Positions 20,546-32,614 of a stretch of 64,000 bases of DNA are shown here, piece after piece (position 1 is the stretch's first letter; every line of letters begins with the position of its first letter). The DNA is from Gonocerus acuteangulatus. Taxonomy: Eukaryota > Arthropoda > Insecta > Hemiptera > Coreidae. The translations under genes were made by a program, and so were the position numbers. The notes below the pieces were generated by a model. The model saw only the letters and a program-made list of their open reading frames with translations. It ran no database searches and was not told the DNA's origin. Location of the stretch: NCBI GenBank assembly GCA_946811695.1, contig OX328128.1:28676510-28740509 (forward strand), in the 5' to 3' direction.

Positions 20546-21669
20546 GTCGACAAAAATTAACCATCACATACATGTTCAATTGGTTCAAAAAAAGTTGATT
20601 AATTTTCATGTTGATTTCTGTAAAATTTGAGGACCAAAAAGTAAAATCTATCTGAATAATGCTCATACGTTATTCATACGAAAAAAATGTAATTAAATTT
20701 AATTTTCTAAAATAATAAGCTGCCATCCAGAGGGATTTCTAAATGCATTAAATATGAACGTTTTTCTCGGCTAATTAATTCCGTTCTGTACCGCATATGT
20801 GAGCAATTACCGGCGAACTTCCTCCGTATTTCGCCCATTCAACAAGCCAATCCCAGACGATATCACCTGTTCCGGATGGAAAGTCGATATCCGTTTTCAG
20901 AATTAAACCTTCAGGCGGTTAGGTTGCCCTTTCAATTACTCCATTACGCCGGATTAGGCCCTGGCAAACCTTCAATGTCAAGCACATCGGCAGAGAGTTC
21001 GCTCTCCTGGAAATTCCCAATATAATGGAACAAATGGCGGAGACGGATGCGCCGGGGGGCGTTTAATTGATAGGGATTTAGCTTATTGGATATACTTCAT
21101 TGAATATATAATCTTATGTAATTAACGCATATTTACACAAGGAATTATGCAAAATCAGAGTTCCCAATTATTCGCAAAGGCCGTGATCCCAACTCATCCT
21201 CGAATAACTTAATCAATGAATAATAAATCGGAACATAATTAATTTCCCGGGTATAGAACACATTTTCCTTATAATTTAATTAAGGTTGGTCAAAAGATTC
21301 GCGCGCATTTTTCGTACATTTTTAATTCTTGTATATATATAGAGAAAAACTTTATTTTTCAAAAAAGAAAGTTTAGTTAGGAACTAAAGTTTAATATATA
21401 AAAAGAAATTTGCAAATCGATCAAACAACAAACTATATATAAAAAAATGAAACTAAGAATATGATGATGAAAATATTTGTAAAAATGTTTCCAAAAATAA
21501 ATAAATAATACAAATAAAATAATTCTAATTACAGAAATAATAAATCTGTAAATCATGCCTTCAGCCATAAATAGGGTTTTGAATTATGGCAAGGGAATCA
21601 AGGAGAATAGATTCAGCTATAATCATAATGTTTCTTCGCTGGTTCGCTTATCTTTGAGTAATTCAACAT
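20546..21669. other. Unassigned; possible conserved non-coding block at 20780-21070
   Basis: 20780-21070 is distinctly more complex and GC-rich than its surroundings (includes CCGGCGAACTTCCTCCG and GATGCGCCGGGGGGCG). It has no open frame on either strand and no recognisable repeat character. The remainder is AT-rich. Confidence 0.35.
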
Positions 21670-22141
21670 TTAAATCTAATATATATTTGTCAAATATCAG
21701 TCAGTCACTCACTCACTCACTGACCTATCATCGCCCAGCCTAAACCACTTGACAGAAAAATTTGAAATTTTGCAAGGACACTCTCTTTAGCATGTAAACA
21801 CTCGCAAAGAAAGGATTTTTTGATATTCAAATTTTAGTATTTTTAGAGAGGTTTAAATTTTTAGTCGGTTAGAGAGCAGGCACGCCTAGGCAGCAAACGT
21901 TGCTGGGACGATAACAGGTCAGATGTTACCGTATTGTATTTATTTCTTAATATTATTTCTATTTGAGCTTCAATTCAACTATGATGGCAGACCTTGAATT
22001 ACAAGAAATAAACGGTGATTTTGTCCCTCATAGAGTTTACGCTACACCTGGTTATCAATTGATGCGTAACATATACTATTACGGGAACCCCGCTATAAAG
22101 TAACTACTTATCTGCCGTGACGAAGTAAGGGTATTCAGCGA
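21670..22141 (+). mobile_element. Degenerate Helitron-like element
   Basis: Starts TCTAATATATATTTGTC and soon contains CAGTCACTCACTCACTCACT followed by CTTGACAGAAAAATTTG and GAAATTTTGCAAGGA, the kind of leader seen in arthropod Helitrons. The putative end, GCCGTGACGAAGTAAGGG then CAGCGAGT, resembles a mutated GACGAAGTCGCGGG..CAGCTAGT terminus. Boundaries are inferred; no coding. Confidence 0.4.
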
Positions 22142-23616
22142 GTCAACTATATATTATTCTTCACTATCTATAATTTTAGGCATTATAAAAGAAGCTTTTA
22201 ACTGCTGTAAAAAAACTCTGGTTTTGATGCAAATACGTTTGTAAGTTAATTAATTACATCCTGTTTAGAATTTAAAGTTTTCTGTAGGCACAAAATAATT
22301 GAAAATCTCTTGTAGCAATGTCCTGGGAGTAAGCAGGGTGGGTTTATTTTTATCAGTTTGTTTTTACAAAGGTATTGTTTAAACAAAGTTATTTTTATTT
22401 TTAGCAGTTTGTTATTAATGTACTCGATTAATTGTATAATTAGATGGATATGCAATATTGTTTTATCTGATTTATTATTATGTAACTGGGTGAATTTGTG
22501 TTTCCATTTAGATCAGTATTTGGGCGAATCGCCTTCACTAACAAATAAATAAAGAAGGACCTAATATCTATATTAACAGTAAAAACAATAATCTACTTCG
22601 TTGACATCTCTCCGTGGGATGAGAAATACAATTAATAAGAAATTTGAAGTCTCATCAAATACAGTGGTTTTGGATTTTAAGTTATCCGGGGGATAAGTCC
22701 ATGTTCATCATCGAACTACTTCAATTAGTCTGGTTGTGACGTCAGTTAATTATTTATTTATTGATTTAGAGCCCGCTAAAGCGCTATTTGCTCTTTTCAA
22801 AGTTGGAAAGAAGTTGGTTAATTAATTATAAATGACTTCCTTGGTCGATTTGACTATTTTTTCCGTGCGCTAAACTCACATGACTCTCCCGATTGAATTC
22901 CCACCTTTGAAATACGATGGAAATGGATGGAAATGTATGCGTCTCCTGTTTGTTGACTATTCCGCCGATCCTATATCCAATAATCCCACTCTCCGACTCC
23001 TCTCAAAACCTTTGGGGAATCGAAAGCGAATATCATTACCCGAGATTGGAGCTTATTGGAGTGCGTCTCCTTCCTTCTTCCTAAAGAATAACTGATAAGC
23101 TTATCATAGCAGCCCTCCTGAGGACTATAAAAGTAAAAAACATTTATTGGAGGCCTAGTCTTTTGCTTTAGCATATTCAAGAAACGTTCTATTAAAATTT
23201 GAAAGGGATTTCTTACCTTTAAAGCTGACGGTTAGTCTGATTATTATGTCAGGTTTCGAATTATGGTCGTGGAATGCTTGGTTTATTTAAATTGGCTTCC
23301 ATGGTTGTTGACGTTTTCGTAATCTCTTCGCTGCTGGATTTTTTACAAAAGTTTGTTGTTTACAATCCCTACAAACCAATATTGTAGAGTTGCTAAAGAA
23401 GAGAATTAGTCAATACTAACCTACTTCTAATTTAAAAAAAAAAGTCTCCCTCGCAGAATGCCCAAGCAATCCTTATTCTCGTGATTAGATTTGGAAAGCT
23501 TGGAATAAGAATTGTTAATTATTTTTTCCAATATTTTTTCTATTTTCAAGCAAATTACATTGACACATAAAATGTATATAGAAGATGGCCCCAAAGTAGT
23601 GTTCAAGCTTTTTCTC
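22142..23616. other. Unassigned; possible unique block at 22850-23170
   Basis: No gene recognised. 22850-23170 is higher-complexity sequence with a 71-codon frame that matches no family I know. Confidence 0.35.
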
Positions 23617-23975
23617 GACTACTTTTGATAAAGATCAGCTAAACATTTGTTGAATGTTGTAGGCCACTAAATTTTGCACATTTTGGTACCAAGTAATCTA
23701 ATTTTGCATCACGGGATATGGAGATTCGTTAGGTCTATCTTTAATAATGTGTGTTTTTCGGCGTTTTAATTAGATCATTAGTGTTACAGAATCACCTCAG
23801 AAAACCTTGATCAACGCTGGAAACGTCCTATTGTTAAAGATAGAACGAATCCGCAGATCTCGTGATGGAAAAGTAGATCACATGATACTAAAATGTGCAC
23901 AATTTAGTGGCCTAAAACATTTATTTAAACATTTTTCCTCTATCATCACATATCCAAAAGTTACCGGGATTTTCA
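23617..23975. repeat. Inverted-repeat element with ~140-bp diverged arms
   Basis: GTAGGCCACTAAATTTTGCA at 23660 is inverted as TGCACAATTTAGTGGCCTA near 23895. GAGATTCGTTAGGTCTATCT near 23721 pairs with AGATAGAACGAATC near 23839. The arms flank a centre at about 23750-23830. Non-coding foldback of unknown family. Confidence 0.75.
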
Positions 23976-24462
23976 TTCTCAAAAACGCGTTTTTAACAGG
24001 TTTTCTAGTGCCAGCTATATATATCCATCTCTATATGTCTACATCTATTTATAAAATACATTTTAAACACATAAATGCATATATATTTGTTTTTCGATTT
24101 ATTATTTACTCACATTGTCGAAGTGAGCAAATACCAGCAATATCCATCCACCAAAACACTATTTTTGGCTGATATTTTCACAAACAAAACTTACTGGTAC
24201 CAAGCCATCGAAAAGCTCCAAAGTACTTTTTAATTATTTTTCATTGAAGCTAAAGAACAACGGGCTTTTTACATATTCATATAAAGAATGATAGGTATAC
24301 AAGTGCTGAGAAGAGAATTGTTTTCAAAAAAAAAAAAAAATATATTATAGACAAGAGCTAGTTTTGGAAAATAATACTGTTTAGTGTTTTGAAAAATCCT
24401 CTTTTTTTTTTAAGAGGTCCTCTTTGTTTTGGTTTTTAATTTCTATATTATACATTCTTATT
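23976..24462. other. Unassigned AT-rich sequence
   Basis: No gene recognised. It contains A-run and T-run tracts at about 24328-24341 and 24402-24411. Confidence 0.4.
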
Positions 24463-24540
24463 TTATAGACGTATCGAATAAGGAGGAAAGTCAATAAAAT
24501 ATTTTTATTGACCTTCTGCCTTATTCGATAAGTCTATAAA
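24463..24540. repeat. Imperfect 78-bp palindrome
   Basis: TTATAGACGTATCGAATAAG pairs with CTTATTCGATAAGTCTATAA, and the pairing continues to a central AATATTTTTATT-type core with a few mismatches. Confidence 0.8.
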
Positions 24541-25253
24541 TTTGAGGAAAGGGTCATTTAATGATTAATTCTTACTTCAGTTTTATTCCTTAATTAATTT
24601 ATTTTAATCAGCATTACTAAGTAGTTCTTATAGTTATTATTCTAAGCTTTCCAAATCGCAACAAAGAAAAGCCCTAAATGGAAACAAGGTATGACAACTC
24701 AATTCATGCGGACTTTGTTATCATTCATATTTCGGGAGATGTAATTAATTTTAGATTAGGCCTAAGGGGATGAAAGAAAAAGACCGCCTTCTCGGGATTT
24801 ACGAGACACGAGATATTTGCATGAAAAGGATGGGGGAAGAGATAAATCACTGATGGTTCATGAGTGCTCACCGGAAACACCGGATTCTAGTTTATCAAAC
24901 CAACAATCCGTGCAAAGCCTTTTATCAAACCTCTCCTACTGGGGTAATTCCTTCAGGGAGGACGAATACAGGATGGAGGGAGAACAAGAAAGAAAGTAAA
25001 AAAAAAAAAAAAAAAAAAGGAAAAAAAGAAAAGGAAAAAGGAAAAAAGCTTCCTTCTTTTTGAGGAAACTCAGGACTAAAACTCCTCACTCCTTCTAAAG
25101 CTGATAAGTCAGTTTCCACCCATCTTATAGTAGTCCAGGGAGAATCTGTTTTGAGCAGTATGTTTTGAGGGAACAAGATAATTTTTGCGGGAATATCAAA
25201 ATTGAGGTAAAATAGTGATTATATAGCAAAACAAACAACATATTTTCCCCATA
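24541..25253. other. Unassigned, with a long purine tract
   Basis: 24965-25050 is almost purely A/G, including a 20-A run, followed by CTTCCTTC. Simple-sequence purine tract. No gene recognised. Confidence 0.45.
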
Positions 25254-25304
25254 TTTTTTAATTCTCTTTTGCTGACGAAAGGTCAGCAAAAGAGAATTAA
25301 AAAA
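25254..25304. repeat. Perfect 23-bp inverted repeat
   Basis: Arms containing TTAATTCTCTTTTGCTGAC and GTCAGCAAAAGAGAATTAA surround GAAAG. The motif AATTCTCTTTT(A/G)(C/T)TGAC recurs at about 25465, so this is part of a larger degenerate repeat. Confidence 0.9.
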
Positions 25305-25889
25305 ATTAATTCAATTTATTTTATTTAAGCTCTACAACAATTTTACAAGAAAGTTTGCCTTAATACTGTATTTTTAGTTTAGTAAATTTTTGAGCTCCTG
25401 AAGAGGTACCTAGAGCGTGAAACATGTAGAGCAAAAAATAAATAAATTGAATTTACTTCGTAAATTCTCTTTTATTGACCTTCAGCCTCAAAAATATTGC
25501 AAAGAAGGTTTGGTCGCTCTAAAATATAAGCAACAAATTTCCGTTTAAATCGGTTTGATAACAATTGAGGTGTTAGCGTAACAATTAACACTTTTAAAAT
25601 TGTTGCAAAAATCTAGATGAGATGTTTAACATATTTCAAGTAGTTTTGTTTCTTTCTTTGCACTAAAGACATCAAGATTTATAAAAAAAAATTTACAGAA
25701 TAAAAATAGGTCAATTTCAGAAATTTTTCAATATCTATGATACCGATTTAAACGGAATTCGTTTGGTTCTTTTACTACATAATCGCCATTTTCCTTCTGA
25801 AATATGAAGGTCCTCAATACATTTTAAGATGCAAAAAAAATTATATAATAATAATAAAGTCTATTTTTTACCCGTTTTAAAACATTTTT
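25305..25889. other. Unassigned; single arm of the 8590-9022 repeat family at 25380-25440
   Basis: TTTTTGAGCTCCTGAAGAGG and CATGTAGAG match one arm of the inverted-repeat element at 8590-9022. The rest is AT-rich without genes. Confidence 0.4.
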
Positions 25890-26005
25890 AGTACTTTTCT
25901 CCGAAGGAAAGTAGCTATTGAGGTTGGACTCATGACGGAATTTTTGAAAAATTTCTTCAAATCTTTATCGATCCTACCTAGTAGACACCGAAAATGACCC
26001 CCGTT

Positions 26006-26065
<60 letters not shown>

Positions 26066-26990
26066 GCATGTATATATATATGTGTCTGTTAACACGATAG
26101 CGGCCAGAGTTTTTGTTTTTTCGTCACGAAACTTGGTATATAGCATTCAAATAGCAAACGATTAAACGAGTTCGTTAACCACCAAAGTCGGTCCATCAGA
26201 AGGGGGGGTTTACCCCGAACCCAAAACACTAATTTGACAATGTCAGCCGTAATATTTGTTATATTTCAACGAAACTTGGTATTCGTAGTGGTAATATAGA
26301 GAGAAAAGTGAGATATAAAAATGAACTAAATCGGTTCATTAGAAGGGAGGGTTTACTCCGGACCCACAATACCAATTCGCCACTACCAGCCGTGATTTTT
26401 GGTATATTTCGACGAAACTCGGTATTCGTAGTGCTAATCCACAGGTAAATATGTGTTGTAAAAATAAACTAAATCGGTTCATTAGAAGGGGGGGTTTACT
26501 CCGGACCCAAATTCCTAATATACTCATACCGGTCGTAATTTCTGCTGTATTATAACGAAACGCGGTATACGTCGTGGGTAACTCATGAGAAAGAAGTGTT
26601 GTAAAAATAAGCTGAATTGGTCAATCGGAAAGCGGGGGTTTAATTTGTAATGTATTTCAATAGAAAAGCCCGTCAGACGTAGGTTCACAAAGCCGCCGCA
26701 AGGAGCGCTATCTACGACTAGAGTGACTGTATCCTGTTCCTGCGTTAGATCAAAATACGATAATATGAGGTTTTTTGTATTTATTACGTAGTGTAGTAGG
26801 TACCATGTGTAAACATAACTCTGGAAGCAAATTAATAATTGATCAGTTACTCATTACAAAATTAAAAGAGAACTATTCACGTTTTTATTTTATTTATGTA
26901 GGATATTTTAAGCAAATTGTTCTGGAAAGCAGTCTACACTACCCAAATTATGAGGAAAGTGCTTAGTTATGCAGCTCCTGCGTGACGGAC
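25890..26990 (-). mobile_element. 1.2-kb non-autonomous element, copy 2
   Basis: The reverse complement has the same start (GTCCGTCACGCAGGAGCTGC), conserved GGAGCGCTATCT block, C-run tandem repeats, (TA)n tract (26010-26083) and end (GAGAAAAGTACT) as copy 1. It has one fewer ~145-bp repeat, giving 1,101 bp. AAAAA adjoins both ends. No coding. Confidence 0.9.
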
Positions 26991-27844
26991 TTTTTGTTGT
27001 TTTGCAGTTTTACCATTTCTAAAAAAAGTGCATTATATAAACTTTCATTAAAAAACCTTTTAATACTGTCGAAAGATCTGTATCAAGAACACTTTCGGAG
27101 TTATTAACTGAAGAAGTAAAAAGAAAATAATTATTTTTATATTATTTATTTTATTGTATTGTGAGCTTCACAATATTAGCGATTAGCTCATGATCACGAA
27201 AATCTCTGTCCAGTCAAGAACAAAAAACAAAACAAAAAAAGACAAGAACATCAAGAATTAAATTAGCTAATTTGAGTGACTTTTGTCGCTTATGTGTTTT
27301 TCAAATATACTCACGTGCATATTGCTTTTAGGTAATGTTTGCCTGTCTATAAACATGTATACAATCATACCTATTTAAGCATACAAGCATACTTTTTTTT
27401 AAGTTTATATTTAAAAAAATATCTTCCGGACATTCTTCGATTAACGCATACATCAACTGGCTTGCCTCTTCATAACAACTTCTATAGCAACGGTTTTACA
27501 CTTGCACTCTGGACTAAAAGAAAAAAAAACACTTAAGAACGTGGTAACACTGGATGCTTGTTTGAGCGATTTATTGCAATGACGTGCAAGGAGGATATTG
27601 TCGTATGAGGTTAGTTGGTAACACTAGGACCTACTGCCCACCCTGCTCAGCCTTTTCAAAACGGTATTTCCGACAGAAAAAAAATCCGTAGTATTGCATC
27701 CTAGGATATGTATTACTTTTATTAATCGAGACTCTTCGCAGCTTTAGCGATATGAGCTTCACATCTGGTAAAACATTTATTGATAGATGATCGCGCATTA
27801 TACATGGGTATACATACATTAAATGCACCCGATACTGAGGTGTT
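26991..27844. other. Unassigned AT-rich sequence
   Basis: No gene or repeat boundary recognised. Confidence 0.4.
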
Positions 27845-28075
27845 CCTAAACAATGACCGCCGCATCGAATGTGTTAACGGGTGATCTTGATTTCTTAGTC
27901 TAAAACACTCCGCGCCTAAACTCGCGGATTCAACTTCCACTGGGTGCGGTGGCTTTTCTGTCAAAGAATGAAAAGTCAGTAGCCCCATCTTGGCTGGAAA
28001 ATGGTGATAGCCTGTAGATTAGCAGCCATAAACAATCTTCGTTTATTTTAAGGACGTCAAAAACTTAAAAATACA
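27845..28075 (+). repeat. tRNA-derived SINE (family A), diverged copy
   Basis: The body GTGGCTTTTCTGTCAAAGAA..CTTGGCTGGAAAATGG..GGTGATAGCCTGTAGA parallels the better copy at 50734-50935. The 5' part retains GTGTTAA and GCGGATTCAACTTCC, a mutated B box. An old insertion. Confidence 0.65.
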
Positions 28076-28801
28076 TGAGTTTCCAAGCAAGGCACACGGC
28101 ACTGATTATACAGTGCCAGTAAAGCGTTTATGGTTTGCGGGTTAGTCTATACTAGTCGCCGTCTACCTTTCCATTGCCTATTATTTCAAAAAAAGTTCTG
28201 AACTACACAAATCTTATATTTCTTAGAACACCTATTATCTACGCATGACCTTAAGACTTCGAAGCTTCCAGAAGACTTCGAAAAACATGTGGTTTAATCC
28301 ATATGAGATTTACATAGGATATTAAGGCATGCTTACAAATTAATCCCCCTTAAATGTGTCTACCTTATTTTCTCGTATTATTCATTGTAAAATTGTCTTA
28401 ATTTTACATTAAAAATTGTTGAGTTTTCGATTTTTGGGTGATATTGTTTTGCACCTTTCCCCTATGCGTAGTACCTGGTGTTCCGTGGTAAGTCTAACCA
28501 ACACATATATAACTTCTTATCTACCCAAGAAGTACATTATAACAAAATTTCAAGGTGCATTAAACACTTCATGAAACGGGTGGTTACCTGCTCTTGGTCT
28601 AAAATAATTAACTACTAACGCTCATGAAGCAGAAAGACATGTTCACTATTTGAAACGGATCTTTAAGTTCCTGTAAGGACATTAACAGAACATTCACAAC
28701 AAAACATCTACAACTACCCAAAACATATTTTCACAAATAAACATTCTAACGTGTAAAAACAAACATGATTACTCTCCTTTCCCTACCTGGTCACGAAGAC
28801 A
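28076..28801. other. Unassigned sequence
   Basis: No gene recognised on either strand. Confidence 0.4.
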
Positions 28802-28833
28802 TCCAAATGAGTACAGCTGTGTACTCATTTGGA
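28802..28833. repeat. Perfect 13-bp inverted repeat
   Basis: TCCAAATGAGTAC and GTACTCATTTGGA flank AGCTGT. Possibly the core of a decayed palindromic element. Confidence 0.8.
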
Positions 28834-28954
28834 GTCGTAGGTAAACACCGCGACGACGAGCAAAATCATACAAAACAACACACTGAGTGAATGGGAAGTA
28901 AATTTGTTGAATTATGAATGTAATTAAGAGAAATGAAAACGGCCAAAACCTGGG

Positions 28955-29175
28955 GAAAAGAACAACCTACTCGACAAGACAAAGTCCAATTTTATCCAGG
29001 CTTCGGAAAGGCCACACTCTACTTACCCACTCATACTTACTGGGCCGAAAAGAAAGACCAACTTGTAAACAATGCAACTGAAATTGCAGACTTAAACATG
29101 TACTGACTGACTGTAGACAACGCAGCAACTAAATAATTCCTTACAACTTACGTGACTACTGGCACAAATTTTATT
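28955..29175 (+). pseudogene. I-group ORF2 C-terminal relic
   Basis: In one frame the plus strand encodes SRLRKGHTLLTHSYLLGRKE, then RPTCKQC and, after one stop, LKHVLTDCRQRSN. This matches the post-RNase H zinc-knuckle region (CxxC...KHxLTDC). The single internal stop and a frameshift upstream make it non-functional. Confidence 0.7.
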
Positions 29176-29179
29176 AAAA

Positions 29180-29395
29180 GACATAAAAGGTTTTGGGCTC
29201 ATCGTATATTTTTGCGAATCTCGATTGGTAAATCGTGGCAAGTGGAAGCTCACTAATTTCTCTCCAAATGAGGTTCTGAAGCAATTTTCGATGGGACGAT
29301 GTCAATCGGAGAAATAAGTGCTCAAAACTTCGAAATTGTTAGTTTTGTTTTTAGAACGGGGTTTTGTCTTTGTTTACCTCACTTTATAATTTGTT
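29180..29395. repeat. Dispersed repeat of unknown family
   Basis: GGAGAAATAAGTGCTCAAAA and ACTTCGAAA within this stretch match GGAGAAATAGGTGCTTAAAC and CTTCGAAA at 47419-47440, and more weakly 8330-8345. Non-coding. Confidence 0.5.
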
Positions 29396-29398
29396 GTT

Positions 29399-29514
29399 AG
29401 CACCTTCCTCCGAAGGAAAGTAGCTATTGAGGTTGCACTCATGACGGAATTTTTCAAAAATTTCTTCAAATATTTATCGATCCTACCTAGTAGACACCAA
29501 AAATGACCCCCGCT

Positions 29515-29578
<64 letters not shown>

Positions 29579-30735
29579 CTGTTAACACGATAGCGGCCGG
29601 AGTTTTTGTTTTTTCTTCACAATATATACAGCGTTCAATTAGCAAACGATTGAACGAGTTTGTTAACCATCAAAATCGGTCCACCGGCAGGGGGGGGGGG
29701 GGGTTTACCCCGGACCCAAAACACTAATTTGACCTTGCCAGCCGTAGGTTTTGTTATATTTCAACGAAACTCGGTATTCGTTATGTTGATCTAAAGAGAG
29801 AAATACTTTGTAAAAATAAACTAAATCGGTTCATTAGGAGGGGGGGTTTACTCCGGACCCACATTACCAATTTGCCACTACCAGCCGTAATTTTTGTTAC
29901 ATTTCAACGAAACTCGGTATTCGTGGTGGTAATCAACAGAGAAAAATGGGTTGTAAAAATAAACTAAATCGGGTTGTTTGGAGGGGGGGGGGTTTACTCC
30001 AATATTCGATAGCCCCCCACTACTGGTAGATATACTTAAATGTTCTTCTACATCTGATTGTATATCGTAATCCAAACTTGTATCAAGCCATTCACCAAAA
30101 CGACTTCCAATAACACTAACTGTTCGGTTTGCAGTTAGCCACTCATTGCGTAAACGTCTTAAGAATGTCTCCATTTTATTTTTTTTTTTTTTTCTACTCT
30201 TCTGGAAACCAAATTGTTGGTGTACATTTATTATACCTACCTGTTTTGTTTTTTTTTGTTTGGACTTTTTAAGGTTCAAATTTCAAAAAGTTCTCTTTTC
30301 GATATGAGCATTTTTTTCAGAAAATCAGTTATAATTATTAAATTGGCAGATTTTAGCAGCTAATTCTTGCTTTTCCAAGTCAATATTCAATTGACAAAAA
30401 AATTAGAACTAGACCGGACGGAGCCGGACAGCAAAAGTTCTGTCTCATAATAAAGTGCCAATAAGGGTATTACAAATCGGATCGCGTAAAGCAAACATTA
30501 ATGGTAATTTATTATGATAAATAATGAAAGAAGATCATACTTACCTTTCTGAAACCTGAAATAAATTTGTATGACTGACAAAGCAGTTTTTTAATTGCAG
30601 TATTCATTTAAAGATGGAGTAATAAACCTTGCGGCAAGACGTACCCTAATATAAACTGTGCGTAGGTTCCCAAAGCCGCCGCGAGGAGCGCTATCTCCCA
30701 CTAGAGGGACTGTATCCTGTTCCTGCGTCTAATAA
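29399..30735 (-). mobile_element. Divergent, longer member of the 1.2-kb element family (copy 4)
   Basis: Read on the minus strand, the right end (GGAGGAAGGTGCT at 29399), the (TA)n tract (29520-29577) and two to three C-run repeats match the other copies. The conserved block (AGCGCTCCTCGCGGCGGC region) lies at 30660-30735. Between repeats and block there are about 650 bp absent from copies 1-3, including an open frame (30003-30174). The extreme left end is not preserved. Confidence 0.7.
30003..30174 (-). CDS. Unidentified coding fragment inside copy 4
   Basis: From ATG at 30174 on the minus strand the frame reads METFLRRLRNEWLTANRT and GSRFGEWLDTSLD, then a Ser-rich segment. It merges into the C-run repeat at about 30003. 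The Arg/Trp/acid pattern is protein-like and differs from the low-complexity frames nearby. An upstream in-frame Lys-rich extension also exists to 30279. I do not recognise the family. It could be the N-terminus of the protein that once mobilised the family, or an unrelated exon captured by the element. Confidence 0.35.
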
Positions 30736-31514
30736 AAACTTAAGTATTTTTTAACACGCCTATGTGAAATTTAGAAAGGTTTTAAACATCAGCATCACGA
30801 GGAATCACGGAGTTATTTGTGTCAGCGTGTAGCCTTGACATTCCTCTAACAGAATATGTAAGGTTTTTCTGCCCCTCGGTGCCCCTTTGGTATTGGGAGG
30901 GAATTTTATGGAGAAAACCTAGGCTCGGTGCGCTGCCTGCTGCGGTTGCAGGTAGTCCTGACCCTCATATGCCAGCAGATGAACCCTACCCAGAGGTCAT
31001 CTGCTGGCAGTAATTTGGGTCAGTATTCCTTGTGTTGTTCTTGAGTGAAGGTCTAGTGCACATAGATTTCTGCGAACCGATTTTTACTGAGAAGTAAAGG
31101 ACAGATTTTGGTAAATCCCTTTTTTTTTTACTTGGTAATTTATTATGCTGTAATAAATGAAACTCTGATTTGCATCGTTTTTAAATGAAGACAAATCATC
31201 TATAATATGCTACATCTTGTGAAATATTTCCATGAAAAAGTCTGAATAATTACTTAAAATTATTATAGAGTGACATTTTTATTTTTGTTTAAAAGTATGA
31301 AAGTCTGGGCACTGGGGTTCTATACGTATAAACTGGCACTTTGAACGTTATAAAAATTGTTATCTGTTTTTTTGTCACTTAGTCCATAATAGATTATTGA
31401 TCTTCAAATATAGAAGTGCCATTACCGAAAAAATAATTTAAAAGACACCTTTTTTAATTTTTTTTATATTTATTTATTCTTTTTTTTTTTTAGAGATGCT
31501 TCGTAGAAGAGATT
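30736..31514. other. Unassigned; strong hairpin at 30968-31008
   Basis: TGCCAGCAGATGA and TCATCTGCTGGCA form perfect 13-bp arms around a 14-base loop, within a GC-richer patch (30840-31010). The rest is AT-rich with no gene. Confidence 0.5.
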
Positions 31515-31699
31515 TTGGAGAGCTCATAATTACTTCGAAAAGTTTGAAATTTTTTATAGAAGGGCGGTCCAAGCATTTGGTCTTACAGAAGATGACCGTG
31601 TTAGAAAAACACTCAAAATTTTATATTCAAATTATATGGCCAGATTGAGGAAGACTAACAGGGATAAATCTAAATTTGAATCTAAGTTTTCATCGTAGT
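31515..31699 (+). pseudogene. Short unidentified coding-like fragment, unit A
   Basis: A frame without ATG reads RFWRAHNYFEKFEIF, then VQAFGLTEDDRVRKTL and KSKFESKFSS before a stop. The same frame, minus its first ~14 codons, is preserved at 37168-37312. Charged, helix-like composition suggests real protein ancestry. No family recognised. Confidence 0.35.
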
Positions 31700-32535
31700 T
31701 GGAAGTAGTAATTATTTTTCTTACTAGCGAAGGGGATGCCATACCTTCAACAAACTCGGGGGAAAGAGGTCGGCCTCTCAACCCCACCACAACCTTCTCC
31801 TATTGAGTCATAATCCTCATAAAACACCTTCTCAACCCTTCAATGAACATCATATAAGATTTGAACAAAATCCTTCAACGAAAAGCAATTGAAAAGCTAT
31901 GAAGTACCTCCCACTCTCCCTCTTACCCCTACCCCCACCCTTACCTATTTTGTCATAATCTTCATAAAACACCTTCTCAACCCTTCAATAAACATCATGC
32001 CGAGTTTGAAGGCAATCCGTCCACTCAAAGTATTTTTTGCACCATGATGGCTGGATTTGGACCACTGTGCGGCGTCTCATCGTCTTCAAGGCACAGTCTG
32101 CACCAAGTAGTCCTAGTCAGCCCCTAAGTGTCCTAGTCAGTCCTAGTGACTTTCAACTAATAACAGAAAAAGACTTGACGAAAACTCTAAAATCAACAAT
32201 ATTGGAACGGTGGAACTACTCATGGACGCAACTAACTAACAATAAACTGCGAATAATTAAAAATACAGTCGAGGAATGGCCATCCGGTCACCGAGAAAAC
32301 AGACGCGAAGAAATAGTTTTGGCTCGACTACGAATTGGACATACTCGACTAACACACGAATACTTAATGACAAGACGTAACAGACCAATATGTGACATAT
32401 GTAACTGTGAACTTACAGCCAAACATTTACTGACAGACTGCCGCAGAAGAAACGATATTAATCTGCCGTATGGTAAACAAGAACTAAATTACTCTAGCCA
32501 CCTTCCCGAGTAATGTGGTTAGTTGTAGGTCCATA

Positions 32536-32614
<79 letters not shown>

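Noticed and set aside
26339..26527. 62-codon frame repeated at several loci (also 12606, 36219)
   Set aside because: It is a translation of the ~145-bp repeats in the 1.2-kb element. The Pro and Gly runs come from C-runs and the frame is not conserved between units.
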